64,000 bases of DNA from positions 1 to 64,000 of the forward strand of contig CAZLHO010000004.1 of assembly GCA_964559455.1 (NCBI GenBank), given 5' to 3'. This DNA is from CAZLHO01 sp964559455. Lineage in GTDB: Bacteria > Krumholzibacteriota > Krumholzibacteriia > LZORAL124-64-63. The notes beneath the pieces are model-generated. The model saw only the letters and a program-made list of their open reading frames with translations. It did no database searches and was not told the origin of the DNA. Positions 40,944 to 49,874 of the stretch are shown here, one piece after another (position 1 is the first letter of the stretch; every line of letters starts with the position of its first letter). The position numbers and the translations under genes are program-made.

Positions 40944-42644
40944 TCAGTTCGACTGCGTCGCGGGCTCCTCGCCCGCGCGGCTCAGCTGCTCGGCGTTCCA
41001 CTCCTCGGCCAGGGACAGCAGCCCGGCCAGGCTGTCGGCCTGCTTGAAGAGGTCCAGCGTCCGGTGCAGCTGCTCGTCGCGCTCGATGGCCACCTTGTAG
41101 GCCGCCTCGGAGCCGAACTCCCGCCGCATCACCTCGCGGCGGATTCCCAGGTCGATGTAGTCCCGGTTGGCCGCGAGCAGCGAGTCCGAGAGGCTCAGCT
41201 CGTAGAAGCCCAGGTACTCCTCGATGCGCTCGCGGTCCTTCAAGAAGGAATCGAACTCGGCGCGCACGGCGTCGTCCACGCGGAAGTCCTCGGTCACCGG
41301 ATGGCGGGCCGCCCAGAAGCTGGCGAAGCTGAACAGGGCTCCATCGCGTTCCAGGGCGACCTCGAAGTCGGTCAGGAAAGGCTGGTCGATCTCGATGTCG
41401 GGGGTCACGCCGCCGCCGCCGTAGACCATGCGCCCGGACTCCGTCTCGTAGGTCTCCTTCTCGTGGCGGGCGGTCTCCTCGACCTCGGCCTCGTCCTCGC
41501 TCCGGGCCTCGGCATGGGCCGCGATCACGGCTTCCTCCTGGTCGCGCGGCCGGTCCTTGTGGATCGACCGGCCCGAAGGCGTGTAGTACTTGGCCGTGGT
41601 CAGCTTCAGGGCCGAGTCCTCGCTCAGGCGGTAGACGGTCTGCACCGACCCCTTGCCGAAGGTCGTCTTGCCGACGACCAGCGCCGAGTCGTGGTCCTGC
41701 AGCGCGGCGGTGACGATCTCGCTGGCCGAAGCCGACGAGCCGTTCACCAGCACGACGATCGGCACCCGGTTGAAGACGTGGTCGGCCTTCTCGGCGTGAT
41801 AGGTCCGGTTCTGGGCCCGGATGCGGCCCTTCGTGTAGACGATCAGATCGCCCTCGTCCAGGAAGAGTTCGCTGACCTCGTAGGCCGCGTCGAGCAGCCC
41901 GCCCGGGTTCCAGCGCAGGTCCAGCAGCAGGCCCTTCATGCCCAGGGCCTCGAGCTGCTCCAGCTTCTCGCGCATCTCCTGCTTGGTCGTGCGCGAGAAG
42001 TTCTGCACGCGCATGTAGCCGACGTCGTCCATCATGAAGGCGTAGGGCACGCTCTCCAGCTTGATGATGTCGCGGGTCAGGGTCAGCGGGAAGGGCGCGT
42101 CGAAGCCCTCGCGCTTGATCACGATCGACACCTGGGTGCCGGGATCGCCGCGCAGCAGGCCGACGGCGTCGTCGCTGGTGAAGTCCCGCGTCGACTCGCC
42201 CTCGATCTCGACGATCTGGTCGCCGCCGCGGATGCCCATCAGGAAGGCCGGCGTCCCCTCGATCGGCGAGACGACGGTCGGGTAGTGGTCGCGGATGTTG
42301 ATCGTGATGCCCAGGCCGCCGAATTCGCCTTCGGTGGACATCATCAGGTCCTCGTAGAAACGGGGCGGCAGGTACTGGGAATGCTCGTCGAGGTGGCGCA
42401 CCATGCCCTCGATGCCCGCTTCGAGGAGTTCCTGGGCGTCGACGTCGTCGACGTAGCTCCAGTAGATCCGCTCGTAGACGTTGCCGAGGACCTTCAGCCC
42501 CTCGATCAGCTGCTGGCGCTTGTTGCCGCGCTCGGGCTCCTGGGCTGAGGCCGGGCGGCCGAAGGGCGCCGCGACGAGAAGGATCAGGAAAAGGGCGGCG
42601 GCGCTGCGGAGCCGTGGCCGGGAGGTGGTCGCCAGGTGTCTCAT
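40944..42644 (-). CDS. Carboxy-terminal processing protease (S41, Ctp/Prc-like)
   Basis: 566 residues with a signal peptide ('AALFLILLVAAPFGRPASA'). The PDZ domain covers about 95-180 with 'GEFGGLGITINIRD'. The protease core has 'GLLLDLRWNPGG', the nucleophile Ser in 'VNGSSASASEIV', and the general-base Lys in 'GKTTFGKGSVQ'. 'GRSIHKDR' and 'GVTPDIEI' follow, as in CtpA-like enzymes. The last ~150 residues are a charged helical extension. It cleaves C-terminal tails of periplasmic proteins. It ends an isolated minus-strand unit with a hairpin terminator. Confidence 0.95.
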   Translation of the reverse strand: MRHLATTSRPRLRSAAALFLILLVAAPFGRPASAQEPERGNKRQQLIEGLKVLGNVYERIYWSYVDDVDAQELLEAGIEGMVRHLDEHSQYLPPRFYEDLMMSTEGEFGGLGITINIRDHYPTVVSPIEGTPAFLMGIRGGDQIVEIEGESTRDFTSDDAVGLLRGDPGTQVSIVIKREGFDAPFPLTLTRDIIKLESVPYAFMMDDVGYMRVQNFSRTTKQEMREKLEQLEALGMKGLLLDLRWNPGGLLDAAYEVSELFLDEGDLIVYTKGRIRAQNRTYHAEKADHVFNRVPIVVLVNGSSASASEIVTAALQDHDSALVVGKTTFGKGSVQTVYRLSEDSALKLTTAKYYTPSGRSIHKDRPRDQEEAVIAAHAEARSEDEAEVEETARHEKETYETESGRMVYGGGGVTPDIEIDQPFLTDFEVALERDGALFSFASFWAARHPVTEDFRVDDAVRAEFDSFLKDRERIEEYLGFYELSLSDSLLAANRDYIDLGIRREVMRREFGSEAAYKVAIERDEQLHRTLDLFKQADSLAGLLSLAEEWNAEQLSRAGEEPATQSN

Positions 42645-42706
42645 TTGGGTCGCTTTCGTTGCAGTATCGGTCCCGCGAGCCGGATCCTTGCTATAGGAAT
42701 ACGTAT

Positions 42707-43390
42707 TTATATGGCTTTCAGCAATTCATGTTCCATTTCCCGTAAACGGGCCAAAGCCGCGTCCAGCACCGCGTCGGGGGAAAGGGCGGCATCGAGGACG
42801 CAATAGCGGGATAGCCCGGAATCCGCCATCGCCCGGTAGGCCGCGTAGACGCGGTCGTGGAAGGCCGCCGACTCCTTTTCCAGCCGGTCCGGCTCGCGTC
42901 CCGCCATGCGCCGGCGGCCGGCTTCCGGGGGCAGCAGGCAGAGGAAGGTCCGGTCGGGAGTCGCGCCGGCCACGGCGAAGTCGTTCAGGCGGTGCACGGC
43001 GGCCCAGCCCAGCCGGCGGCCGCCGCCCTGGTAGGCCACCGAGGCGTCGGCGTAGCGGTCGCAGATCACGATCCGGCCCTCGGCCAGGGCCGGGAGCACC
43101 TTCTCGCGGACCAGCTGGGCCCGGCTGGCGACCATCAGCAGCAGTTCGGTCTCGGCGCTCATCCCGGCCAGAGCGGGGTCCAGCAGGATCTCGCGCACCC
43201 GCTCGCCGACGGCCGTGCCGCCCGGCTCGCGCAGCAGCAGCGGCGGATCGCCGACGGCCGCCAGCCGCTCCGCCAGGCTCCGGATCAGCGTGGACTTGCC
43301 GCTGCCCTCGGGGCCCTCGAAGGTCAGCAGCAGCCCGGGCAGGCCGTGGGACGGCGCGGGGCGGGCGGGAAGATCGATGTCCGCGCTCAC
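42707..43390 (-). CDS. tmk: Thymidylate kinase
   Basis: 227 residues. P-loop 'LTFEGPEGSGKSTLIRSLAE', the DR(Y/H) motif 'VICDRYADASVAYQGGGR' and the lid 'GREPDRLEKESAAFHDRV'. Converts dTMP to dTDP. The first ~17 residues are an extra low-complexity leader. The GTG at 43390 overlaps the stop of the phosphatidyltransferase gene. It stands last in the trkA-trkH-nadE-rsmI-CDP transferase-tmk series. Confidence 0.93.
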   Translation of the reverse strand: MSADIDLPARPAPSHGLPGLLLTFEGPEGSGKSTLIRSLAERLAAVGDPPLLLREPGGTAVGERVREILLDPALAGMSAETELLLMVASRAQLVREKVLPALAEGRIVICDRYADASVAYQGGGRRLGWAAVHRLNDFAVAGATPDRTFLCLLPPEAGRRRMAGREPDRLEKESAAFHDRVYAAYRAMADSGLSRYCVLDAALSPDAVLDAALARLREMEHELLKAI

Positions 43391-44019
43391 GACGTCCCTC
43401 CCCCGGCGGGCGGGTCTCCGGCGTCCTCCTCCTGCAGCCGTCGGCTGGTGTCGACGATCCGCTGCAGCGTCGTCAGCACCGTGGCCACGGCCAGGACGGC
43501 CAGCACGAGTTCGAGCACCCGCCAACCCAGCATCATGCCCAGGACCAGCAGCACGATGCGCTCGGGCCTCTGCAGCCAGCCGCCGAAGCAGGACGAGCCC
43601 AGGCCCTCGGCGCGGGCGCGGGCGTAGCTGGTGGTCAGCGACCCCGCCAGGGCGAGGACGATCATCAGCACCGCCGTCGGCCGCAGTCCCTGGTCCCCGG
43701 TCATGTAGTACCAGGCCAGGCCGGCGTAGATCGCGGACTCCGCCAGGCGGTCGAAGTTGGAGTCCAGGAAGGCCCCGCGACGTGAAACGGTGCCCTGCAG
43801 GCGGGCCAGGTCGCCGTCCAGCATGTCGAAGAGCGATCCGACCAGCAGCACCACGGCCCCCAGGAAGAGGCTCCCCCGCGCCGCGATCCACGCGGCGGCG
43901 CAGGAGCAGATCAGGCCCGTGATCGAGACCGCGGTGGGGGTCATGCCGAGCCGGTCCAGCGCCAGCACCAGCGGCCGCACCCGGGCCCGCGCGAATTCCT
44001 TCAGATTCGTGCGATCCAT
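43387..44019 (-). CDS. CDP-alcohol phosphatidyltransferase
   Basis: 210 residues, five or six membrane helices. The family motif D-G-x2-A-R-x8-G-x3-D-x3-D is complete: 'DGDLARLQGTVSRRGAFLDS' and the final Asp in 'NFDR', near residues 68-90. It swaps CMP on a CDP-lipid for an alcohol phosphate, as in phosphatidylglycerol-phosphate or inositol-lipid synthesis. The sequence does not fix the acceptor. A short Gly/Pro-rich tail overlaps tmk. Confidence 0.9.
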   Translation of the reverse strand: MDRTNLKEFARARVRPLVLALDRLGMTPTAVSITGLICSCAAAWIAARGSLFLGAVVLLVGSLFDMLDGDLARLQGTVSRRGAFLDSNFDRLAESAIYAGLAWYYMTGDQGLRPTAVLMIVLALAGSLTTSYARARAEGLGSSCFGGWLQRPERIVLLVLGMMLGWRVLELVLAVLAVATVLTTLQRIVDTSRRLQEEDAGDPPAGGGTS

Positions 44020-44062
44020 TCGTCATCCCTTCCGGGAGCGGCCGGGTTGGGCCGTCCGCGGT

Positions 44063-44779
44063 TCATCGGTCGGCGGGCCGTCCCCGCATCAGCAGCACCA
44101 ACTCGCCCTTCAGCCTGGGGCCGGTCATGTTCTCGAGCAGCACGGACGCGATGCCGCGCAGCGTCTCCTCGTGGATCTTGGTGATCTCGCGCACGACGGC
44201 CAGCTCCCGTTCCGGGGCCAGCTCGCCGATCGCCGCCAGGGTCTTGCGGATCCGGTGGCAGGATTCCAGCACGACGACCGTCCCCCGCTCGGCCAGCAGC
44301 TCCTCCAGGAAGTGGCGCAGCTTGCCGGGCCGGCGGGGCGGATAGCCGGCGAAGAGGAAGCGGTCGGTGGGCAGCCCCGAGAGCACGAGCGCCGCCAGGA
44401 CGCTCGACGGCCCGGGGGCCACGGTATAGGGCAGCCCGGCCTCGCGCATGGCCCTGACCAGCACGTAGCCGGGGTCGGAGACGGCGGGCATGCCGGCGTC
44501 GCTGACCACGGCCACCCGGTCGCCGGCCTGCAGGCGGGCGACGATGCGCGGGACCTGCGCCTCCTTGTTGTGGTCGTGCAGGGCCGAGAGATCGGCGCCG
44601 ATGCCGTAGCGGGACAGCAGCCGACGCGTGCGCCGGGTGTCCTCGGCGTAGACGGCGTCGGCCCCGTCCAGGAAGGCCAGACCCCTCAGCGTCATGTCGT
44701 CGAGGTTGCCGATCGGCGTGGCCACGAGCACGCAGCTTCCCGGGGGAAAATCGACCGCGGGCAGCTCCGGGGACTTCAT
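44063..44779 (-). CDS. rsmI: 16S rRNA 2'-O-ribose methyltransferase RsmI
   Basis: 238 residues. SAM-dependent methyltransferase of the tetrapyrrole-methylase fold: 'LVATPIGNLDDMTLRGLAFL' N-terminus, 'YAEDTRRTRRLLSRYGI', 'VSDAGMPAVSDPGYVLVRA', 'VAPGPSSVLAALVLSGLP' and 'TVVVLESCHRIRKTLAAI'. It modifies C1402 of 16S rRNA. Shorter than E. coli RsmI (286) by its C-terminal segment. ATG at 44779 with GGAGA 6 nt upstream; it overlaps the nadE stop (ATGA). Confidence 0.94.
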   Translation of the reverse strand: MKSPELPAVDFPPGSCVLVATPIGNLDDMTLRGLAFLDGADAVYAEDTRRTRRLLSRYGIGADLSALHDHNKEAQVPRIVARLQAGDRVAVVSDAGMPAVSDPGYVLVRAMREAGLPYTVAPGPSSVLAALVLSGLPTDRFLFAGYPPRRPGKLRHFLEELLAERGTVVVLESCHRIRKTLAAIGELAPERELAVVREITKIHEETLRGIASVLLENMTGPRLKGELVLLMRGRPADR

Positions 44780-45597
44780 GCGCGGTCTCCTTCGGGGGCG
44801 GGACGCCCGGGCACGGCGGCGGTCGGCGGCAGCCGCCGCTTGAAAGCCGTGGCCGCGACGCGGGCCCGCACCTTGGCGACGAGATCGGGCGCGAAGCCGA
44901 GCGCGCCGAGCTGCCGGTCGCCCAGGCCCTCGTCGATCATGTGGTGCAGCAGGCGGTCGGCCTCGGCGTAGGTGAAGCCCAGCTCGCCCTCGTCGGTCTG
45001 GTCGCTCCAGAGATCGGCGCTGGGCGCCTTGGTCCGCACCGACTCGGGCAGGCCCAGGTGCGCCGCCAGCAGGCGGACCTCGGTCTTGTAGAGGTCGGCC
45101 AGCGGGTTCAGGCCGCAGGCGTTGTCCCCGTAGAGCGTGGTGTAGCCCAGCAGGGCCTCGGTGCGGTTGCCCGTGCCCAGGACCAGGGAGCCGTCGCGGG
45201 CCGAGACGTCGTAGAGCACGACCATGCGGCAGCGGGCCATCACGTTGCCGGCGCGGATGCGGTCGCCGCCGGCGTCCAGGGCGCCCAGGAAGGCGTCGGC
45301 CATGGGCGTGATCTCGCGCAGCTCGGTGGGCAGGTCCAGGACCGCGGCCACGGCCTCGGCGTCGCTCTGCGACGCGGGTGAACTGCTGCGGTAGGGCATG
45401 AGCACCCCGCGCACCCTGTCGGCGCCCAGGGCGGCGACGGCCAGGCCCGCCGCGACGGCGGAATCGATGCCTCCCGAAAGGCCCACGACCAGGCCGGAAG
45501 CACCGGCGGCCTCGACCGTGGCGCGGATGAAGGGCAGGGCCAGGGCCTGGGCCTCGACGGGGGCCAGGGCCCACTCCGGAGCCTGGAGATGTTCCAT
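44776..45597 (-). CDS. nadE: NH3-dependent NAD+ synthetase
   Basis: 273 residues. N-type ATP pyrophosphatase: P-loop 'GLSGGIDSAVAAGLA' near residue 40, 'LMPYRSSSPASQSDA', 'VLGTGNRTEALLGYTTLYGD' and 'KAPSADLWSDQTDEGELGF'. It amidates nicotinate adenine dinucleotide. There is no glutaminase domain, so ammonia is the nitrogen donor unless a separate subunit exists. The Shine-Dalgarno AGGAGTGGAGG precedes the ATG at 45597. Transcription probably comes from the trkAH genes upstream. Confidence 0.95.
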   Translation of the reverse strand: MEHLQAPEWALAPVEAQALALPFIRATVEAAGASGLVVGLSGGIDSAVAAGLAVAALGADRVRGVLMPYRSSSPASQSDAEAVAAVLDLPTELREITPMADAFLGALDAGGDRIRAGNVMARCRMVVLYDVSARDGSLVLGTGNRTEALLGYTTLYGDNACGLNPLADLYKTEVRLLAAHLGLPESVRTKAPSADLWSDQTDEGELGFTYAEADRLLHHMIDEGLGDRQLGALGFAPDLVAKVRARVAATAFKRRLPPTAAVPGRPAPEGDRA

Positions 45598-45634
45598 CCT
45601 CCACTCCTTTCCGGACGGCGGCCGGCCGCCGGAA

Positions 45635-47095
45635 TCAGCTGCGCCGCCAGGTTCCCGGCAGCAGCAGGACGAGCACGGTGAAGATCTCGAGCCGGCCGAT
45701 GAGCATCAGCAGGACCAGCAGCCACTTCTCGATCGCGGACAGGAAGGCGAAGTTCCCGGTGGGGCCGACCAGGCCCAGCCCGGGGCCGATGTTGCCGAGG
45801 GTCGCGGCCACGGCTCCCACCGCGGTCACAATATCGCGTCCGCAGAGCGTGAGCACCAGGATCCCGCCGATGAAGACGAGCATGAACAGCAGGAAGAAGC
45901 CGAGCACGTTCGTGGCCAGGGCCGGCGGCAGCGAGCGCTCGTTGAACCACAGGGTGTAGACGGCCCGCGGATGGAGCATCTTCTTGAGCTCGACCAGCGC
46001 GTGCTTGAGCAGGATCAGCACGCGGACCATCTTCACGCCCCCGCCCGTGGAGCCGGCGCAGCCCCCGATCACCATCAGCAGCAGGAGCACGACATGGGTC
46101 AGGGGCGGCCAGAGGACGTAGTCGGCCGTGCCGTAGCCGGTGGTCGTGCCGATCGAGACGACCTGGAAGCAGGCCGCGCGAACGGCGTCGCCGGCGTCGA
46201 GGTAGAGGCCCGACGGCACGAGCACGCCCGCCACCAGCAGGATCGCGGCCAGGAAGACCTTCAGGTAGAAACGGAATTCGTCGTCGCGCCAGTAGGCGGC
46301 GGGGCGCCCGCGCAGGGCCAGGTAGTGCAGCGAGAAGTTCACGCCGGCCAGGAACATGAAGACGACGACGATCCACTCGACGGCCGGCGAGGCGAAGCCG
46401 CCGACGCTGGCGTCGAGGGTCGAGAAGCCGCCGGTGGCCATCGTGGTCAGCGCGTGGCAGACGGCGTCGAAGAGGCCGATCCCGCCGACGAAGCGCAGCA
46501 GCAGGACCTCGGCGCCGGTGATCAGGACGTAGACCCCCCAGAGCAGCCGCGCCGTCGCGCGGATGCGGGGCGTCAGCCGGTCGGGGGCGGGGCCTGGCGC
46601 TTCGGCGCGGAAGAGCTGCATGCCGCCGACCCCGAGCAGGGGCAGGATGGCCAAGGCCAGCACGACGATCCCCATGCCGCCCAGCCACTGGGTCAGTGAC
46701 CGCCAGAAGAGCACGGCGTGGTGGCTGCGGCCGACGTCCCCGATGGCCGTGAGGATGGTCGAGCCGGTGGTGGTGAAGCCCGAGATCGATTCGAAGACGG
46801 CGTCGGTGGGATCGGGGATCACCCCGGTCAAGACGAAGGGCACGGCGCCCAGCAGGCCGACCGAAAGCCAGCCCAGGGTGACGATGGCGAAGCCCTCGCG
46901 CGTGCGCAGGTCGGGTGCGCCGCGGCACAGGCGCATCAGGCCCCAGCCCAGAAGGGCGCCGATCACGGCCGAGACCAGGAAATGGAGGGCGTCCCCCTCG
47001 CCGTAGAAGAGGTCCAGGAGCGCGGGCAGCAGCAGGAAGGCCGCCGTCACCAGCAGCAGGAAGCCCAGGACTCGGCCGACGCCCTTCAGGTTCAT
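45635..47095 (-). CDS. trkH: Potassium uptake protein TrkH
   Basis: 486 residues, about ten membrane helices. The four pore-loop repeats are visible: 'SISGFTTTGSTIL', 'LTTMATGGFSTLD', 'VSIGTTTGYGTADY' and the degenerate 'ATLGNIGPGLG'. Also 'WRSLTQWLGGMGIVVLALAI'. It carries K+ across the inner membrane, controlled by the NAD-binding TrkA encoded 4 bp upstream. The ending 'LLMLIGRLEIFTVLVLLLP' is the usual Trk C-terminus. nadE follows 37 bp downstream. Confidence 0.96.
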   Translation of the reverse strand: MNLKGVGRVLGFLLLVTAAFLLLPALLDLFYGEGDALHFLVSAVIGALLGWGLMRLCRGAPDLRTREGFAIVTLGWLSVGLLGAVPFVLTGVIPDPTDAVFESISGFTTTGSTILTAIGDVGRSHHAVLFWRSLTQWLGGMGIVVLALAILPLLGVGGMQLFRAEAPGPAPDRLTPRIRATARLLWGVYVLITGAEVLLLRFVGGIGLFDAVCHALTTMATGGFSTLDASVGGFASPAVEWIVVVFMFLAGVNFSLHYLALRGRPAAYWRDDEFRFYLKVFLAAILLVAGVLVPSGLYLDAGDAVRAACFQVVSIGTTTGYGTADYVLWPPLTHVVLLLLMVIGGCAGSTGGGVKMVRVLILLKHALVELKKMLHPRAVYTLWFNERSLPPALATNVLGFFLLFMLVFIGGILVLTLCGRDIVTAVGAVAATLGNIGPGLGLVGPTGNFAFLSAIEKWLLVLLMLIGRLEIFTVLVLLLPGTWRRS

Positions 47096-47099
47096 CGTC

Positions 47100-48443
47100 T
47101 CAACGCTCCGAAGAGAAGAAGGACTCCACGGCCGCCACGCCCTCGGGCAGGGCGAAGACCACGACCTCGTCGCCGGCGCTCAGCACCGTGTCGCCCCGGG
47201 GGGTGACCACCTCGCCGCGCTTGAGCACGGCGCCGATCACCGCGTTGCGCGGGAAGCCGATCCTGGCCAGCGGCTTTCCCAGACAGCGGCAGCCGTCCGC
47301 CAGCCGCAGCTGCAGGATCTCCGAGCCGGAGAAGCCCAGGCTGTGCGTGCTGACCACGGCCCCGCGCTTGACGAAGCGGGCGATGGCGTCCGCCGTCGAC
47401 AGGCGCGGCGAGACCGCCGCGTCGATTCCCAGCAGGGGCAGCAGGGGCACGTAGTCCGGCCGGTCGACCAGGCAGACGGTCTTGGCGGCCCCGTGGTGGC
47501 GGGCGAGGAGGCAGGCCATGGTGTTCGTCTCCTCGTCCCGGGAGACGGCGACGAAGCCGTCCATCTCGGCGACGCCCTCGCTGGTCAGCAGGTCGACGTC
47601 AGTGCCGTCGCCGTGCAGCACGAGCACGTGGTGCAACTGCTCGGCTGCCTTCAGGCAGCGGCCCTCGTCCCGGTCGATCAGCTTGACGCTGACCCCATGG
47701 CCCTCGAGCTCGGCGGCCAGGGCCAGGCCGGCGGCGTTGGCGCCGACGATCATCACCTTCTCGAGGCGGGCCCCGTGGGAATGCACGTAGGAGAGAGCCC
47801 GGTCGACGGCGCCCCGGCTGCCGGCCAGGTAGATCTGGTCGTCCCGGCGGATGACCGTCTTGCCGTCGGGGATCATGGTCACCCCGTCGCGCACGAGCGT
47901 GATGACCAGGACCCAGCGCGAGCCCAGGTCCTTCTCGATATCCTCGAGCGCGCGTCCGACGACCCAGGCGTCGGCGTCGACCCTCGCTCCGACGACCCGC
48001 ACCCGTCCCCCGGCGAACTCGTGCACGTCGCTGGCGGCTGACTGCCAGAGGATCCGGCGGATCGTGCGGACGGCCTCGCGGTCGGGGTTGATGGCCATGT
48101 CGATGCCGTCGACGCCGAGGATGTCGCCCTCGTAGAATTCGCGCGACCGGACCCGGGCCACGCGGACCTTCGCCCCCAGCCGGAGCGCGGTCAGGCAGGA
48201 GATGATGTTGGTCTCGTCGTGATTGGTGACCGCCGCGAAGAGACCGCAGTCGGCCATGCCCAGCTCGGCCAGGAAGGTGGGGTCGACGCCGTTGCCCCGG
48301 ACGACGCGGCAGTCCAGCTGCTCCTGGACCTGCGCGACCCGGGCCGCGGATTCCTCCACGACGACGACATCGAATTCGCGGCGGCTGATGGTGCGGGCCA
48401 GATCGAAGCCCACGGCGCCGGCGCCGACGATGACGATCTTCAC
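47100..48443 (-). CDS. trkA: Trk potassium transport regulator TrkA
   Basis: 447 residues arranged as RCK_N-RCK_C-RCK_N-RCK_C. The two Rossmann motifs are 'VKIVIVGAGAVGFDLARTI' at the start and 'KVMIVGANAAGLALAAELE' near residue 228. Both TrkA_C halves follow. It binds NAD(H)/ATP and gates TrkH. The GTG at 48443 overlaps the threonine aldolase stop (GTGA), so the three genes are coupled. The length matches E. coli TrkA (458). Confidence 0.95.
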   Translation of the reverse strand: MKIVIVGAGAVGFDLARTISRREFDVVVVEESAARVAQVQEQLDCRVVRGNGVDPTFLAELGMADCGLFAAVTNHDETNIISCLTALRLGAKVRVARVRSREFYEGDILGVDGIDMAINPDREAVRTIRRILWQSAASDVHEFAGGRVRVVGARVDADAWVVGRALEDIEKDLGSRWVLVITLVRDGVTMIPDGKTVIRRDDQIYLAGSRGAVDRALSYVHSHGARLEKVMIVGANAAGLALAAELEGHGVSVKLIDRDEGRCLKAAEQLHHVLVLHGDGTDVDLLTSEGVAEMDGFVAVSRDEETNTMACLLARHHGAAKTVCLVDRPDYVPLLPLLGIDAAVSPRLSTADAIARFVKRGAVVSTHSLGFSGSEILQLRLADGCRCLGKPLARIGFPRNAVIGAVLKRGEVVTPRGDTVLSAGDEVVVFALPEGVAAVESFFSSER

Positions 48444-49483
48444 GCTGCCCCCCCCCGGAAGGCGTTCAGGGCCGACAGGGCGGTTTCGACGCCGGCATCG
48501 TCGACCATCAGGCTGGTCACCGCGCGCACGCGCCCGCGGCCGAAGGGTACGGCCAGGACCTCCCGGCCGGCGAGATGGTCGAGCAGGGCCGCGGCCCGCT
48601 CCGGCGGCGCGACGTCGATGACCACGATGTTGGTGTCCACGGGATGGTTGACCGAGAGGGCCGGATTGTCCAGCCCTTCCGCTAGCCGGCGCGCGCGCCG
48701 ATGATCGTCGGCCAGCCGCAGCAGATTGTGGTCCAGCGCGTGCAGGCAGGCCGCGGCCAGGATCCCGGCCTGGCGCATGGCGCCGCCGAACATCTTGCGG
48801 AAGCGTCGGGCGCGGGCGATCACGGCGGCCTCGCCGGCCAGCGCCGAACCGACCGGCGCTCCCAGCCCCTTCGAGAAGCAGACGCTGACGGTGTCCGCGG
48901 GGGCGGCCAGCTCGTCCAGCGGCAGCCCGGTGGCCGCATGGGCGTTCCAGAGACGGGCCCCGTCCAGGTGCAGGCGCAGGCCGCGGCCGCGAACCCCCTC
49001 GCCGACCTCCCGCACCAGGTCCTGGGGCAGGACGCGCCCGCCGGCCATGTTGTGGGTGTTCTCCAGGCAGACCAGCGCCGGCGGGGCGTGGTGGACGTCG
49101 TCGGGGAAGAGGGCGGCCTCGACCTCGGGCCAGGCCAGGGCGCCGCCGCGGCCGGTCACCCGGGTCAGCAGCAGGCCCGAGAGGGCGGCGGGCCCGCCGG
49201 CCTCGTACAGGTAGATGTGGGCGTCGGTCTCGCAGACGAGTTGGGTGCCGGGCTCGGTCAGGACGCGCAGGGCCAACTGGTTGGCCATCGTGCCGCTGGG
49301 CACGTAGAGGGCGGCCTCCTTGCCCAGCAGGGCCGCCACGCGGTCCTGGAGGGCGTTCACGGTGGGATCGTCCCCGAGGACATCGTCGCCGACCACGGCT
49401 TCGGCGATGGCCCGGCGCATCGCGGCGTCGGGCTGGGTGATCGTGTCGCTGCGCAGATCGACGATGCGGGAATCCGCGTTCAT
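48440..49483 (-). CDS. Low-specificity L-threonine aldolase
   Basis: 347 residues. Fold-type I PLP enzyme: 'DLRSDTITQPDAAMRRAIA', 'VGDDVLGDDPTVNALQDRVA', 'PSGTMANQLAL', 'LENTHNMAGGRVL', 'LHLDGARLWNA' and the PLP lysine in 'CFSKGLGAPVGSALAG'. It splits threonine (and allo-threonine) to glycine and acetaldehyde. The ATG at 49483 has GGGAGG 4 nt upstream; the ATG at 49507 is poorer. First gene of the run reaching to tmk. Confidence 0.94.
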   Translation of the reverse strand: MNADSRIVDLRSDTITQPDAAMRRAIAEAVVGDDVLGDDPTVNALQDRVAALLGKEAALYVPSGTMANQLALRVLTEPGTQLVCETDAHIYLYEAGGPAALSGLLLTRVTGRGGALAWPEVEAALFPDDVHHAPPALVCLENTHNMAGGRVLPQDLVREVGEGVRGRGLRLHLDGARLWNAHAATGLPLDELAAPADTVSVCFSKGLGAPVGSALAGEAAVIARARRFRKMFGGAMRQAGILAAACLHALDHNLLRLADDHRRARRLAEGLDNPALSVNHPVDTNIVVIDVAPPERAAALLDHLAGREVLAVPFGRGRVRAVTSLMVDDAGVETALSALNAFRGGAA

Positions 49484-49503
49484 GTCGCCTCCCGTTGCAA
49501 AGC

Positions 49504-49544
49504 GCACCGGCCTTTCCCTGCCGGGCGGCGGGAAAGGCCGGTGC
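49504..49544 (-). terminator. Perfect 15-bp inverted repeat downstream of HU/IHF gene
   Basis: Arms 49504-49518 and 49530-49544 are exact complements with an 11-nt loop. It lies between the HU-like stop and the threonine aldolase start, both on the minus strand. No clear T run follows, so it may be a factor-assisted terminator or RNA-stabilising hairpin. Confidence 0.48.
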
Positions 49545-49592
49545 GGCGTACCTGGGACGTGGCGCCGTCGGTGTCAAATCGGACCGGGGCGA

Positions 49593-49874
49593 TCAGGTGG
49601 TCAGCGCCACCTTATCCTTCAGCATCTTCGAAACCTTGAACACCGGAACCCGGCGCGCGGGCACGGGCACCGTCTCCCCCGTCCGGGGATTGCGGGCCAT
49701 GCGGGCCTTGCGCTCCTTCACCTTGAAGGTGCCGAAACCCCTGATCTCCAGATGGTTGCCGTCGGCGAGCAGGTCGGCCACCTTCAGCAGGAAGAGGTCG
49801 ACGGTCTCGCCCACTTCCTTCTTCGTCAAGCCGGTCTTCTGGGCCACATCCTCAACGATATCGGCCTTGGTCAT
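49593..49874 (-). CDS. HU/IHF-family DNA-binding protein
   Basis: 93 residues: 'MTKADIVEDVAQKTGLTKKE', 'LEIRGFGTFKVKERKARMARNPRTGE' and 'RVPVFKVSKMLKDKV'. The second nucleoid protein in the window, about 40% similar by eye to the one at 13271, and closer to IHF-like members because of the 'LTKKE..ETVD' helix. The ATG at 49874 has GGGAGG 7 nt upstream. Probably monocistronic, with a promoter at 49934-49962. Confidence 0.94.
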   Translation of the reverse strand: MTKADIVEDVAQKTGLTKKEVGETVDLFLLKVADLLADGNHLEIRGFGTFKVKERKARMARNPRTGETVPVPARRVPVFKVSKMLKDKVALTT

